Below are positions 10,560-18,095 of a stretch of DNA of 36,044 bases, piece by piece (position 1 is the stretch's first letter; each line of letters begins with the position of its first letter). Origin of the DNA: Variovorax boronicumulans NBRC 103145. Lineage in GTDB: Bacteria > Pseudomonadota > Gammaproteobacteria > Burkholderiales > Burkholderiaceae_C. Below the pieces are notes generated by a model. It was given only the letters and a program-made list of their open reading frames with translations. It did no database searches and was not told the origin of the DNA. Location: positions 1 to 36,044 of the forward strand of contig NZ_BCUS01000063.1 of assembly GCF_001591345.1 (NCBI RefSeq). Reading direction: 5' to 3'. The translations under genes and the position numbers were made by a program.

Positions 10560-11480
10560 ATGGAAAGCTACGCACTCCTGCTGGGCTCGACCCTGAGCGC
10601 GGGCACCGTGCTCGCCATCGCGGCGCTGGGCCTGTTGATCAACGAGAAGGCCGGCGTCGTCAACCTCGGCGCCGAGGGCATGATGCTGTGCGCCGCCATC
10701 GCGGGCTTCGCGACGGTGGTCATCACGCACAACCCCTGGCTCGGCTTTCTGGCCGGCATGGCGGCCGGCGCGCTGCTCGCGGCCTTCTTCGGCGTGCTCG
10801 TGATCTGGCTCAACACCAACCAGTACGCCACGGGGCTGGCGCTGAGCCTGTTCGGCGTCGGCTTCTCGGCCTTCGCGGGCATCAGCTTCGTGCAGGCCAA
10901 GCTGCCCGAGAGCACGCCCTTCGCCATTCCCGTGCTGGCCGACATCCCGCTGGCCGGCCCGGCGCTGTTCCGGCACCACCCGATGGTGTACGTGGCCGTG
11001 CTGCTGACCATCGGGCTCATCTGGTTCCTGTACCGCACCCGCGCCGGCCTCGTGCTGCGCTCGGTGGGCGAGTCGCCCGAGTCGGCGCATGCGCTGGGCT
11101 ACCCGGTGCGGCGTATCCGCTTCCTGGCGGTGATCGCGGGCGGCGCGCTGTGCGGGCTGGCGGGTGCGTACCTGTCGACCGTGTACACGCCGCTGTGGGT
11201 CGAGGGCATGGTCGCCGGCCGCGGCTGGATCGCGCTGGCGCTCACCACCTTCGCCACCTGGCGTCCGGTCCGCGTGCTGCTCGGCGCCTACCTGTTCGGC
11301 GGCGTCTCGATGCTGGGCTTCCACCTGCAAAGCAGCGGCGTCGACGTGCCCTCGCAGTTCCTCAGCATGGCCCAGTACATCGCGCCGATCGTGGTGCTGG
11401 CGCTGATCTCGCGCAACCCCGCCTTCATCCGCATCAACATGCCGGCATCGATGGGGAAACCGTTCTACCCCGGCTCATAA
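10560..11480 (+). CDS. ABC transporter permease 2 (BMP-type nucleoside importer)
   Basis: Second permease of the importer, 306 residues, starting 3 nt after the first and preceded by GAAGGAGG. Family motif: LLINEKAGVVNLGAEGMML (about residues 24-42), the counterpart of NVWNIGAEGQF in its partner. It has eight to ten hydrophobic segments. The two permeases form the heterodimeric membrane channel with the double ATPase. The stop is TAA. A T-rich stretch (about 11490-11498) follows but forms no hairpin, so transcription should continue into the BMP gene 52 bp on. Confidence 0.93.
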   Translation: MESYALLLGSTLSAGTVLAIAALGLLINEKAGVVNLGAEGMMLCAAIAGFATVVITHNPWLGFLAGMAAGALLAAFFGVLVIWLNTNQYATGLALSLFGVGFSAFAGISFVQAKLPESTPFAIPVLADIPLAGPALFRHHPMVYVAVLLTIGLIWFLYRTRAGLVLRSVGESPESAHALGYPVRRIRFLAVIAGGALCGLAGAYLSTVYTPLWVEGMVAGRGWIALALTTFATWRPVRVLLGAYLFGGVSMLGFHLQSSGVDVPSQFLSMAQYIAPIVVLALISRNPAFIRINMPASMGKPFYPGS

Positions 11481-11532
11481 TCGCGTTCTCGTTTTTTTGC
11501 CAACCCGTCCTTTTCTTCCGAGGATTTCGACA

Positions 11533-12702
11533 ATGAATGATCTGAACAAGCGTTCCCTTCTCAAGCTCGCCGCCCTCACCGCGGTGGCTTCGGCGGCCCT
11601 CATCGGCTGCGGCAAGAAGGAAGAGGCGGCCGCCCCCGCAGCATCGCCGGCGCCGGCCCCCGCGGCCGCCCCGGCCCCCGCACCGGCGGCCCCGCTGAAC
11701 ATCGCATTCGCCTATGTCGGTCCCGTGGGCGACGGCGGCTGGTCCTTCGCGCACGACAACGCCCGCAAGGCGCTCGAGAAGGAATTCGGCGACAAGATCA
11801 AGACCACCTTCGTCGAAAGCGTGCCCGAGTCGGCCGACGCCGAGCGCGTGTTCCGCGACTTCGTGGGCCAGGGCAACAAGCTGATCTTCGGCACCACCTT
11901 CGGCTACATGGAACCCATGCTCAAGGTCGCCAACGACAGCAAGGACGTGAAGTTCGAGCATGCCACCGGCTATAAGACCGCCGAGAACATGCGCACCTAC
12001 GACAGCCGCACCTACGAAGGCGCGTACATGGCCGGCGTGATCGCCGGCTCCATGACCAAGAGCAACACGCTGGGCGTGGTCGGCTCGGTGCCGATTCCTG
12101 AAGTGCTGCGCAACATCAACAGCTTCACGCTGGGCGCGCAGTCGGTGAACCCGAAGATCACGACCAAGGTCGTGTGGGTGAACGAGTGGTTCAGCCCGCC
12201 CAAGGAAACCGAAGCCGCCACCGCCCTCATCAACGGCGGCGCCGACGTGCTGTTCCAGAACACCGACTCGCCGGCCGTGCTCAAGACCGCGCAAGAGAAG
12301 GGCAAGCGCGCCTTCGGCTGGGACTCCGACATGACCGCCTACGGCCCGAAGGCCCACCTGGGCTCGGCCATCATCAACTGGGCGCCGTACTACATCAAGA
12401 CCACGCAGGACGCGCTGGACGGCAAGTGGGCCACCGGCCAGACCTGGTGGGGCGTGAAGGAAGGCGCGATCGACATCGTCTCGATCGCCGAAGACGTGCC
12501 CGCCGAAGCCAAGGCCAAGGTCGAGGAAATCAAGAAGGGCCTGAAGGACGGCAGCTTCTCGATCTGGAAGGGCCCGATCGTTGGCCAGGACGGCAAGGAG
12601 CTGATCGCCAAGGACGCGGTCGCCGACGACAAGTTCCTGTCGGGCGTGAACTTCTACGTCAAGGGCGTGGAAGGCAAGGTGCCGGGCGGCGACAAGAAGT
12701 AA
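11533..12702 (+). CDS. BMP-family substrate-binding lipoprotein of the purine ABC importer
   Basis: Periplasmic receptor of 389 residues. The chosen ATG follows a good GAGGA ribosome site and gives a textbook lipoprotein signal with lipobox LIGC (C26); earlier starts in frame would spoil it. An Ala/Pro-rich tether (about residues 31-55) links the lipid anchor to the globular domain. The mature domain is a BMP/PnrA-type periplasmic-binding fold with IAFAYVGPVGDGGWSFAHD, FGYMEPMLKVA, YEGAYMAGVIAGSMTK and PIPEVLRNINSFTLG. Family members bind purine nucleosides or bases. It ends the ABC operon just before a strong terminator. A second receptor of the same family lies at 26050-27165 without transporter genes of its own. 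Confidence 0.93.
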   Translation: MNDLNKRSLLKLAALTAVASAALIGCGKKEEAAAPAASPAPAPAAAPAPAPAAPLNIAFAYVGPVGDGGWSFAHDNARKALEKEFGDKIKTTFVESVPESADAERVFRDFVGQGNKLIFGTTFGYMEPMLKVANDSKDVKFEHATGYKTAENMRTYDSRTYEGAYMAGVIAGSMTKSNTLGVVGSVPIPEVLRNINSFTLGAQSVNPKITTKVVWVNEWFSPPKETEAATALINGGADVLFQNTDSPAVLKTAQEKGKRAFGWDSDMTAYGPKAHLGSAIINWAPYYIKTTQDALDGKWATGQTWWGVKEGAIDIVSIAEDVPAEAKAKVEEIKKGLKDGSFSIWKGPIVGQDGKELIAKDAVADDKFLSGVNFYVKGVEGKVPGGDKK

Positions 12703-12737
12703 TCATTGGTCGATCGCTTCGGCGATTGCCACGAGAA

Positions 12738-12763
12738 GGGTCGTCTGCGGACGGCCCTTTTTT
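12738..12763 (+). terminator. Rho-independent terminator of the purine ABC operon
   Basis: GGGTCGTC pairs with GACGGCCC (one G-U pair) across a 4-nt loop and is followed by six T. It lies 36 nt after the BMP gene stop and 24 nt before the next gene, which therefore needs its own promoter or readthrough. Confidence 0.85.
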
Positions 12764-12786
12764 CATTCAGGAAAGGGATTCACACC

Positions 12787-13164
12787 ATGAAGCTGCAAGG
12801 GGTCATGGCGGCAAGCGCGGCACTGCTGGCCGTGTCGATGTCGTTCGCCGCACCGCCGACGTTCTCGAAGGAAGAGCAGCGCCTGCGCAAGGCCGTGGAC
12901 GACGCGGAAATGTGCTTTCATTTTGCCGGCGAATTCAACGGCGACGGGTCGGCGCATGACAAGGAAGTGGCGCGCCAACAGCGCCAGCATTGCGGCAAGG
13001 AAGGCCAGCAGCTGGTGCTGCGGGCCTACCGCAAGAACCCGCAGGACACGCGCCTCTACCCGGCGGTGCTGCGACTGGACGGGCTGATTCCGGGGCTCAC
13101 GTTGCCCGCGGCCGAGAAGGCCCGGCTGTGTGCCGTGGCCAAGACGGAACTGGCCTGCCCCTGA
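12787..13164 (+). CDS. Small secreted protein of unknown function
   Basis: Not recognised. It has 125 residues with a clear Sec signal peptide (MKLQGVMAASAALLAVSMSF, cleavage near AAP at about residue 22) and a mature part of about 100 residues rich in charged residues. Four cysteines (in EMCFHF, QRQHCGKEG, ARLCAVAK and at the C-terminal ELACP) could form two disulfides in the periplasm. The ATG follows GGAAAGGGA; longer in-frame starts run back into the terminator and are rejected. It lies 24 nt after the terminator of the purine ABC operon and converges with the NTF2-like gene (6-nt gap). The spacing of the cysteines matches no family I can name. Confidence 0.75.
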   Translation: MKLQGVMAASAALLAVSMSFAAPPTFSKEEQRLRKAVDDAEMCFHFAGEFNGDGSAHDKEVARQQRQHCGKEGQQLVLRAYRKNPQDTRLYPAVLRLDGLIPGLTLPAAEKARLCAVAKTELACP

Positions 13165-13170
13165 GTCGGC

Positions 13171-13563
13171 TTACTGCGCAGCCGCCTGCAGCTGCGCCGC
13201 CATCTTCTGATGGATCAGGTTCACCGCCTTCAACGGCCGCAGCATCACCTTGAACTCGGTGATCTTGCCTTCGGCGTTCCACTTCATCATGTCCACGCCG
13301 TTGATGGCGATGCCGTCCAGCTCGAGTTCGAACTCGAGCACGGCATCGGTCGGGCCCTGGAGTTCGCGCACGTAGCGGAAGCTCTCGTTGAAGAAGACCT
13401 GGAAGGCCGCGGCGAGGTACTGCTTCGTGATGGCCTTGCCGACCTGCGGCCGGTGCACCACGGGCGAGAGGAAGACGGCGTCGTCGGCCAGCAGGGCGTC
13501 GAGCCCCGCCACGTCGCGTGTCTTGACGAGCCGGTGCCAGGTGGAAAGGGTGTCGATCGCCAT
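13171..13563 (-). CDS. NTF2-like / SnoaL-like domain protein
   Basis: Small cytosolic protein of 130 residues with the NTF2-like cone fold pattern: an opening helix (MAIDTLSTWHRLVKTRDVAG), LDALLADDAVFLSPV, an AITKQYLAAAF helix, and closing beta strands ending in ITEFKVMLRPLKAVNLIHQ. Proteins of this type are small ketosteroid-isomerase-like enzymes or ligand-binding proteins, and most are uncharacterised. It is transcribed on the minus strand after fabB (104-bp gap), so it may be read from the fab operon or have its own promoter. No catalytic residues can be assigned with confidence. Confidence 0.8.
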   Translation of the reverse strand: MAIDTLSTWHRLVKTRDVAGLDALLADDAVFLSPVVHRPQVGKAITKQYLAAAFQVFFNESFRYVRELQGPTDAVLEFELELDGIAINGVDMMKWNAEGKITEFKVMLRPLKAVNLIHQKMAAQLQAAAQ

Positions 13564-13667
13564 GGGTCTCCTCGCGCGGTGGATGGATGGAAGAACGGGA
13601 AACCCAGTCTAGCGAAGCGCCTGCGGGCTCGTCGTCGCGGGCGCGACGGGGCCGGCAGGTGGCCGGG

Positions 13668-14888
13668 CTACGCGCCTTGCCAGCGCTTGAGCACCAGCGT
13701 GGCGTTGGTGCCGCCGAAGCCGAAGCTGTTGCTCATCACGGTGTCGACGGTGGCGTTCTCGCGCGTCGCGGTGAGGATCGGCATGTCGGCCACTTCGGGG
13801 TCGAGCGCCTCGATGTTGGCCGAGCCGGCCATGAAGTTGCCTTCCATCATCAGCAGGCAGTAGATCGCCTCGTGCACGCCGGCGGCGCCCAGCGAGTGGC
13901 CCGACAGGCTCTTGGTGGAGCTGATGGCCGGCGCCTTGTCGCCGAAGACTTCGCGCACGCCCTTCATTTCCATGACGTCGCCGACGGGCGTCGAGGTGCC
14001 GTGGGTGTTCAGGTAGTCGATGGGCGTGTCGACGGTCGACAGCGCCATCTGCATGCAGCGCACGGCGCCTTCGCCGCTGGGCGCGACCATGTCGTAGCCG
14101 TCGGAGGTGGCGCCATAGCCGACGATCTCGGCGTAGATTTTTGCGCCGCGCGCCAGTGCGTGGTCGAGCGACTCGACCACGACCATGCCGCCGCCGCCGG
14201 CGATGACGAAGCCGTCGCGCTCGGCGTCGTAGGCACGCGAGGCCTTCTCGGGGCTGTCGTTGTACTTGGTGGACAGCGCGCCCATGGCGTCGAACAGGAA
14301 CGACTGGGTCCAGTGCTCTTCCTCGCCGCCGCCGGCGAACACGATGTCCTGCTTGCCCATCTGGATCTGCTCCATGGCGTTGCCGATGCAGTGCGCGCTG
14401 GTGGCGCAGGCCGAGGCGATGGAGTAGTTCAGGCCCTTGATCTTGAAGGGCGTGGCCAGGCAGGCCGACACGGTGCTGCTCATGGTGCGCGTCACGCGGT
14501 AGGGGCCCACGCGCTTGACGCCCTTTTCGCGCAGCAGGTCGAGCGCTTCCATCTGGTTCAGCGTGGAGGCGCCGCCCGAGCCGGCGATGAGGCCGGTGCG
14601 CGGGTTCGACACCTGCTCCTCGGTCAGGCCGGCATCGGCGATGGCGTCCTTCATGGCCAGGTAGGCGTAGGCCGCGGCGTGGCCGACAAAGCGATAGAGC
14701 TTGCGGTCGATGAGGTCTTCGAGGGGAAGGTCGATGGAGCCGGCCACCTGGCTGCGCAGGCCCATGTCGGCGTAGGCCGGCTGGAACCGGATGCCGGGGC
14801 GGCTGGCGCGCAGGTTGGCGGAGACGGTCTCCTTGTCGTTGCCCAGGCACGAAACGATGCCCAGACCGGTGATGACGACGCGGCGCAT
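13668..14888 (-). CDS. fabB: 3-oxoacyl-ACP synthase I
   Basis: Condensing enzyme that elongates cis-unsaturated acyl-ACP with malonyl-ACP, 406 residues, the standard KAS I length. Catalytic residues are visible at C161 (ASACATSAH), H296 (LNTHGTSTP), K326 and H331 (TKSLSGHSLGAAG), each two residues before the E. coli FabB positions 163, 298, 328 and 333. It starts 10 nt after fabA, so the two form an operon as in E. coli-type anaerobic unsaturated fatty acid synthesis, where FabA makes the cis-3 double bond and FabB is required to extend it. Cytosolic homodimer expected. Confidence 0.96.
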   Translation of the reverse strand: MRRVVITGLGIVSCLGNDKETVSANLRASRPGIRFQPAYADMGLRSQVAGSIDLPLEDLIDRKLYRFVGHAAAYAYLAMKDAIADAGLTEEQVSNPRTGLIAGSGGASTLNQMEALDLLREKGVKRVGPYRVTRTMSSTVSACLATPFKIKGLNYSIASACATSAHCIGNAMEQIQMGKQDIVFAGGGEEEHWTQSFLFDAMGALSTKYNDSPEKASRAYDAERDGFVIAGGGGMVVVESLDHALARGAKIYAEIVGYGATSDGYDMVAPSGEGAVRCMQMALSTVDTPIDYLNTHGTSTPVGDVMEMKGVREVFGDKAPAISSTKSLSGHSLGAAGVHEAIYCLLMMEGNFMAGSANIEALDPEVADMPILTATRENATVDTVMSNSFGFGGTNATLVLKRWQGA

Positions 14889-14898
14889 GGCGAAACCC

Positions 14899-15414
14899 TC
14901 AGAAGTTGTCGGTGGAAGTGAACACGCCGACCCGCAGGCCCTCGGCGGTGTAGATCTGGCGGCCGTCGACGCTCACCGAGCCGTCGGCGATGGCCAGGTT
15001 CAGCTTGCCCTTGAGCACGCGCTTGATCTGGATGCTGTAGGTGACGAGCTTGGCGGTCGGCAGGACCTGGCCCGTGAACTTCACTTCGCCCGAGCCCAGG
15101 GCCCGGCCGCGGCCCGGCAGGCCCTGCCAGCCGAGGAAGAAACCGACCAGTTGCCACATGGCGTCCAGGCCCAGGCAGCCCGGCATGACCGGGTCGCCTT
15201 CGAAGTGGCAGGCGAAAAACCACAGGTCGGGCGTGATGTCGAGTTCGGCCGTGAGTTCGCCCTTGCCGTAGGTACCGCCCTCGGCGCTGATGTGGGTGAT
15301 GCGGTCCACCATCAGCATGTTCGGGGCGGGCAGCTGGGCGTTGCCGGGGCCGAACAGTTCGCCGCGGCTGCAGCGCAGCAGGTCTTCGCGGGTGAAGGCG
15401 TTTTGTAGGGTCAT
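14899..15414 (-). CDS. fabA: 3-hydroxydecanoyl-ACP dehydratase/isomerase
   Basis: Bifunctional hot-dog-fold enzyme that dehydrates 3-hydroxydecanoyl-ACP and isomerises the trans-2 product to cis-3, the branch point to unsaturated fatty acids. It has 171 residues, almost exactly the E. coli length (172). Catalytic H70 (FACHFEGDPVMPG) and D84 (GCLGLDAMWQ) fall at the canonical positions. First gene of the fabA-fabB unit; the 233-bp gap upstream is shared with the divergent adenine deaminase gene. No FabR-type palindrome was recognised in this gap, although an Fnr-like box is present. Confidence 0.97.
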   Translation of the reverse strand: MTLQNAFTREDLLRCSRGELFGPGNAQLPAPNMLMVDRITHISAEGGTYGKGELTAELDITPDLWFFACHFEGDPVMPGCLGLDAMWQLVGFFLGWQGLPGRGRALGSGEVKFTGQVLPTAKLVTYSIQIKRVLKGKLNLAIADGSVSVDGRQIYTAEGLRVGVFTSTDNF

Positions 15415-15531
15415 GCGAGTCGATCAAGGACGGCGCCAGGGCACGAATGCACGCTGCGCGCGGATTGGAGGGAACACGCCCGATGCCGGGCCTGCCGGGG
15501 TCCAAGCCTAGCGCATCCGCCATGGCCCGAT

Positions 15532-15545
15532 TTGACCCAGATCAG
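15532..15545. promoter_or_regulatory. Candidate Fnr/Anr-type box between fabA and the adenine deaminase gene
   Basis: TTGACCCAGATCAG matches the Fnr consensus TTGAT-N4-ATCAA at 8 of 10 defined positions. It lies 118 bp upstream of fabA and 103 bp upstream of the deaminase start. If functional it could couple either gene to oxygen. Single-site matches of this quality occur by chance, so confidence is modest. Confidence 0.35.
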
Positions 15546-15568
15546 TTTGGGGGAAATGGGGCTGGCAG

Positions 15569-15576
15569 CGTATACG
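15569..15576. promoter_or_regulatory. CGTATACG palindrome upstream of the adenine deaminase gene
   Basis: Perfect 8-bp palindrome inside GCGTATACGT, 71 bp upstream of the start codon. It contains the GCGTAT and ATACG half-sites seen in the repeats before guaD and xdhA, but with no spacer between them. Assigned only because of this sharing. Confidence 0.3.
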
Positions 15577-15647
15577 TTTTCGGGAATGCCGCGCAGGGTG
15601 TCTGCCCTTATGCTGTGCGCGATCACAACGTCGATTTCCCACGCCCC

Positions 15648-16715
15648 ATGACCGATTCCAGCCGCCCCCTCTTCGACCCCAGCTTCGCGCAGCGCATCCC
15701 CGCCGAACGCCTGCCCGAGTTGTTGCGCGCCATGCCCAAGGCCGAGCTGCACATGCACATCGAAGGCTCGCTCGAGCCCGAGCTGATCTTTGCGCTCGCG
15801 CAGCGAAACGGTGTCTCGATTCCGTATGCCAGCGTCGAAGAGCTGCGCAAGGCCTATGCCTTCACCAACCTGCAGACCTTTCTCGACATCTACTACGCCG
15901 GCGCCAGCGTGCTGCTGAAAGAGCAGGACTTCTACGACATGGCCTGGGCCTACCTGGAGCGCGCCGCGGCCGACCAGGTGGTGCACACCGAGATGTTCTT
16001 CGACCCGCAGACCCATACGGCGCGCGGCGTGGCCATGGAAACGGTGGTCAACGGCCTGCACCGCGCCTGCGTCGATGCGCTGCCGAAGCTGGGCGTGAGC
16101 GCCTCGCTCATCCTGTGCTTCCTGCGCCACCTGAGCGAGGAAGAGGCCTTCGAGACGCTGGAGCAGGCGCTGCCGTACCGCGACAAGTTCATCGGCGTGG
16201 GGCTCGACTCGAGCGAGGTCGGCCACCCGCCCGAGAAGTTCGCGCGCGTGTTCGCGCGCTGCCGCGAGCTGGGCTTCCATCTGGTCGCGCACGCGGGCGA
16301 AGAAGGCCCGCCGGCCTACGTGTGGAGCGCGCTCGACGTGCTGAAGGTCGAGCGCGTCGACCACGGCGTGCAAAGCGCGAAAGACCCGGCGCTGATGAAG
16401 CGGCTGGCGCAGGACCGCATTCCGCTCACCGTGTGCCCGCTGTCGAACCTCAAGCTGTGCGTGTTTCCCGACCTGTCGCAGCACAACCTGGGCGCGCTGC
16501 TCGACGCGGGGCTGGTCGCCACCGTCAACTCGGACGATCCGGCCTACTTCGGCGGCTACATGAACCAGAACTTCACGCAGACCTTCGCCGCGACCGGCTT
16601 GGGCGTGCAGCAGGCCTGGCAGCTCGCGGCCAACAGCTTCGAGGGCAGCTTCATCGACGCGGCCGCCAAGCGCGCCTACGTCGACCGGCTCAACGCCGTC
16701 TTCGCGACCTTCTGA
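15648..16715 (+). CDS. Adenine deaminase of the adenosine deaminase family
   Basis: Zinc amidohydrolase of 355 residues, probably converting adenine to hypoxanthine. Zinc ligands H35 and H37 lie in PKAELHMHIEGSLEPEL. The residue after the HxHI is E39, as in the adenine deaminases of this family (yeast Aah1, P. aeruginosa PA0148: HLEGTLEPE), whereas true adenosine deaminases have HLDG. Further shared blocks are FFDPQTHTARG, FIGVGLDSSEVGHPPEKF, HAGEEGPPAYVW, ERVDHGV, PLTVCPLSNLKLCVF and VNSDDPAYFGGY, carrying the third His ligand, the catalytic Glu/His and the Asp. The ATG chosen matches the family N-terminus; an upstream in-frame extension is non-homologous in character. Automatic annotation would probably say adenosine deaminase. 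Its product would feed xdhAB at the left of the window. Its 3' end overlaps the convergent MFS gene by 40 nt. Confidence 0.88.
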   Translation: MTDSSRPLFDPSFAQRIPAERLPELLRAMPKAELHMHIEGSLEPELIFALAQRNGVSIPYASVEELRKAYAFTNLQTFLDIYYAGASVLLKEQDFYDMAWAYLERAAADQVVHTEMFFDPQTHTARGVAMETVVNGLHRACVDALPKLGVSASLILCFLRHLSEEEAFETLEQALPYRDKFIGVGLDSSEVGHPPEKFARVFARCRELGFHLVAHAGEEGPPAYVWSALDVLKVERVDHGVQSAKDPALMKRLAQDRIPLTVCPLSNLKLCVFPDLSQHNLGALLDAGLVATVNSDDPAYFGGYMNQNFTQTFAATGLGVQQAWQLAANSFEGSFIDAAAKRAYVDRLNAVFATF

Positions 16716-17989
16716 GCGAGCTCTGCCGTGCAGGCGCCGGGACCGGCGTTGCGGCGCGGCACGAGCAGCGGCATGGCCACCAGCGCACACGCACTGGCCG
16801 CCAGCCACACGACCGGCCAGCCCTGCAGCGCCAGCAGGTGCGGAATCGAGAAGGGCGTGACGAAGCACACGAGGAACACGCTGGTGTTCGCCATGCCCAG
16901 CGCGGTGCCGGCGCGCGCCGCGCCGGCCAGCGTGGCCAGCTCGGTGTACGCCACGCCGTGCCAGGCCGACACGCACACGCCGCTCACGGCCAGCAGCGCG
17001 ATCAGCGCCAGGCGCAGCGGCGCGGAGGGCGCCTCGGTGCCCGCCGCCATCACCAGCGCGGCCAGGCCCGCGAACAGCAGCACGCTGAGCGCGCTGCAGG
17101 CTCGCAGGTAGGCCGGGCGGTTGCGGCGGCGGTCGGTCCAGCGGCCGCTCCACACGCGCATCGCCATCGCGCCGACCTGCACGACAACCATGGCGGCGGT
17201 GATCGTGCCCAGGCCCACGTGGCCGAAGTCGTGCAGGAACACCGTGCCGAAGGACAGCACCGCGAACTGCGGCGCGCACAGGATGCCGATGCCGGCCACG
17301 ATGCGCCACACGCGCACGTCGCGCAGCGGGCCGGTCTTCGGTGCGGCGGCCTCGGTGGTCTTCGGGTGCGGCACGATGGGCGGCTCGTGCACCCAGGCCC
17401 AGCTCATCGCCGCGCTCAGCGCGCACAGCAGCGCCAGCAGGCCGTACAGCGCCGCAAAGCCGAAGTGCAGCGCCACGAAGGGCAGCACCAGCGCGCCGAT
17501 GCCGCCGCCCATCGGCACGGCGGTCTGGCGGATGCTCATCGCCAGGCCGCGCTCGCCGGCGTCGAACCAGGTCATCACCGCGCGCCCGCTGGCACCGTTC
17601 ACGCTGCCGCCGAGCAGGCCGACCAGCAGCAGCCCCGCACCCAGCACGCCGAGGCCCGGCACATGGCCGGCGCCCGGCGCGGCCCACAGCGCCATCGCCA
17701 CCAGCGCGATCGCCGTGCTGCCGAGCCCGGCCAGCAGCACGGGGCGGTCGCCCCAGCGGTCGGTCAGCAGGCCCCAGGGCAGCTCGCTCACGGCGATGCC
17801 CAGGCCCATGAGGCCGAGCACCAGGCCGAGCGCGGCGTTGTCCAGCTGGTAGCCGGTGCGCATGAGCACGGCGGTCATCGGGATGCCGCTGAAGGCGACC
17901 GAGAAGGCCGCGTTGGCGGCCACGCCGGCGGCGAGCACCTTCCAGCGGTGGCGGGGCGACAACGGAGGGGAGGAGGGCGATTGGGTCAT
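16676..17989 (-). CDS. MFS transporter divergent from a LysR regulator
   Basis: Major facilitator superfamily protein, 437 residues from the ATG at 17989; a TTG 27 nt further up is possible but less likely. About 12 membrane segments are visible. The cytoplasmic loop 2-3 carries a motif-A-like block ELPWGLLTDRWGDRPVLLAG, and a central hydrophilic loop (PPIVPHPKTTEAAAPKTG) separates the two halves. The substrate is unknown. The divergent LysR gene and the palindrome between them imply local control. Its last 40 nt overlap the end of the adenine deaminase gene, so there is no room for a terminator outside the coding regions. Confidence 0.85.
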   Translation of the reverse strand: MTQSPSSPPLSPRHRWKVLAAGVAANAAFSVAFSGIPMTAVLMRTGYQLDNAALGLVLGLMGLGIAVSELPWGLLTDRWGDRPVLLAGLGSTAIALVAMALWAAPGAGHVPGLGVLGAGLLLVGLLGGSVNGASGRAVMTWFDAGERGLAMSIRQTAVPMGGGIGALVLPFVALHFGFAALYGLLALLCALSAAMSWAWVHEPPIVPHPKTTEAAAPKTGPLRDVRVWRIVAGIGILCAPQFAVLSFGTVFLHDFGHVGLGTITAAMVVVQVGAMAMRVWSGRWTDRRRNRPAYLRACSALSVLLFAGLAALVMAAGTEAPSAPLRLALIALLAVSGVCVSAWHGVAYTELATLAGAARAGTALGMANTSVFLVCFVTPFSIPHLLALQGWPVVWLAASACALVAMPLLVPRRNAGPGACTAELAQKVAKTALSRST

Positions 17990-18045
17990 GTTGCAGCGCA
18001 GTGTCCGCCGCTGCAAAGGTTTTGAAAATCAGAAAATAATGAGCA

Positions 18046-18070
18046 GATCGTCCTGAAATTCAGGATGATC
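18046..18070. promoter_or_regulatory. Near-perfect 25-bp palindromic operator between MFS and LysR genes
   Basis: The core TCCTGAAATTCAGGA (18051-18065) is a perfect odd palindrome. It extends on both sides to 12-bp arms, GATCGTCCTGAA and its complement, with a single mismatch. It lies in the 106-bp divergent gap, 57 bp from the MFS start and 26 bp from the LysR start, and is flanked by AT-rich sequence typical of promoters. It is the expected position for a LysR autoregulatory and target site. Confidence 0.7.
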
Positions 18071-18095
18071 GAGAAGCCTCATGCAAGGACCCGCG

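Noticed and set aside
16115..18025. Long open frame on the plus strand through the adenine deaminase end and the MFS gene
   Set aside because: Low-complexity Ala/Arg/Gln/His composition, no motif, and it covers two well-supported genes in other frames.
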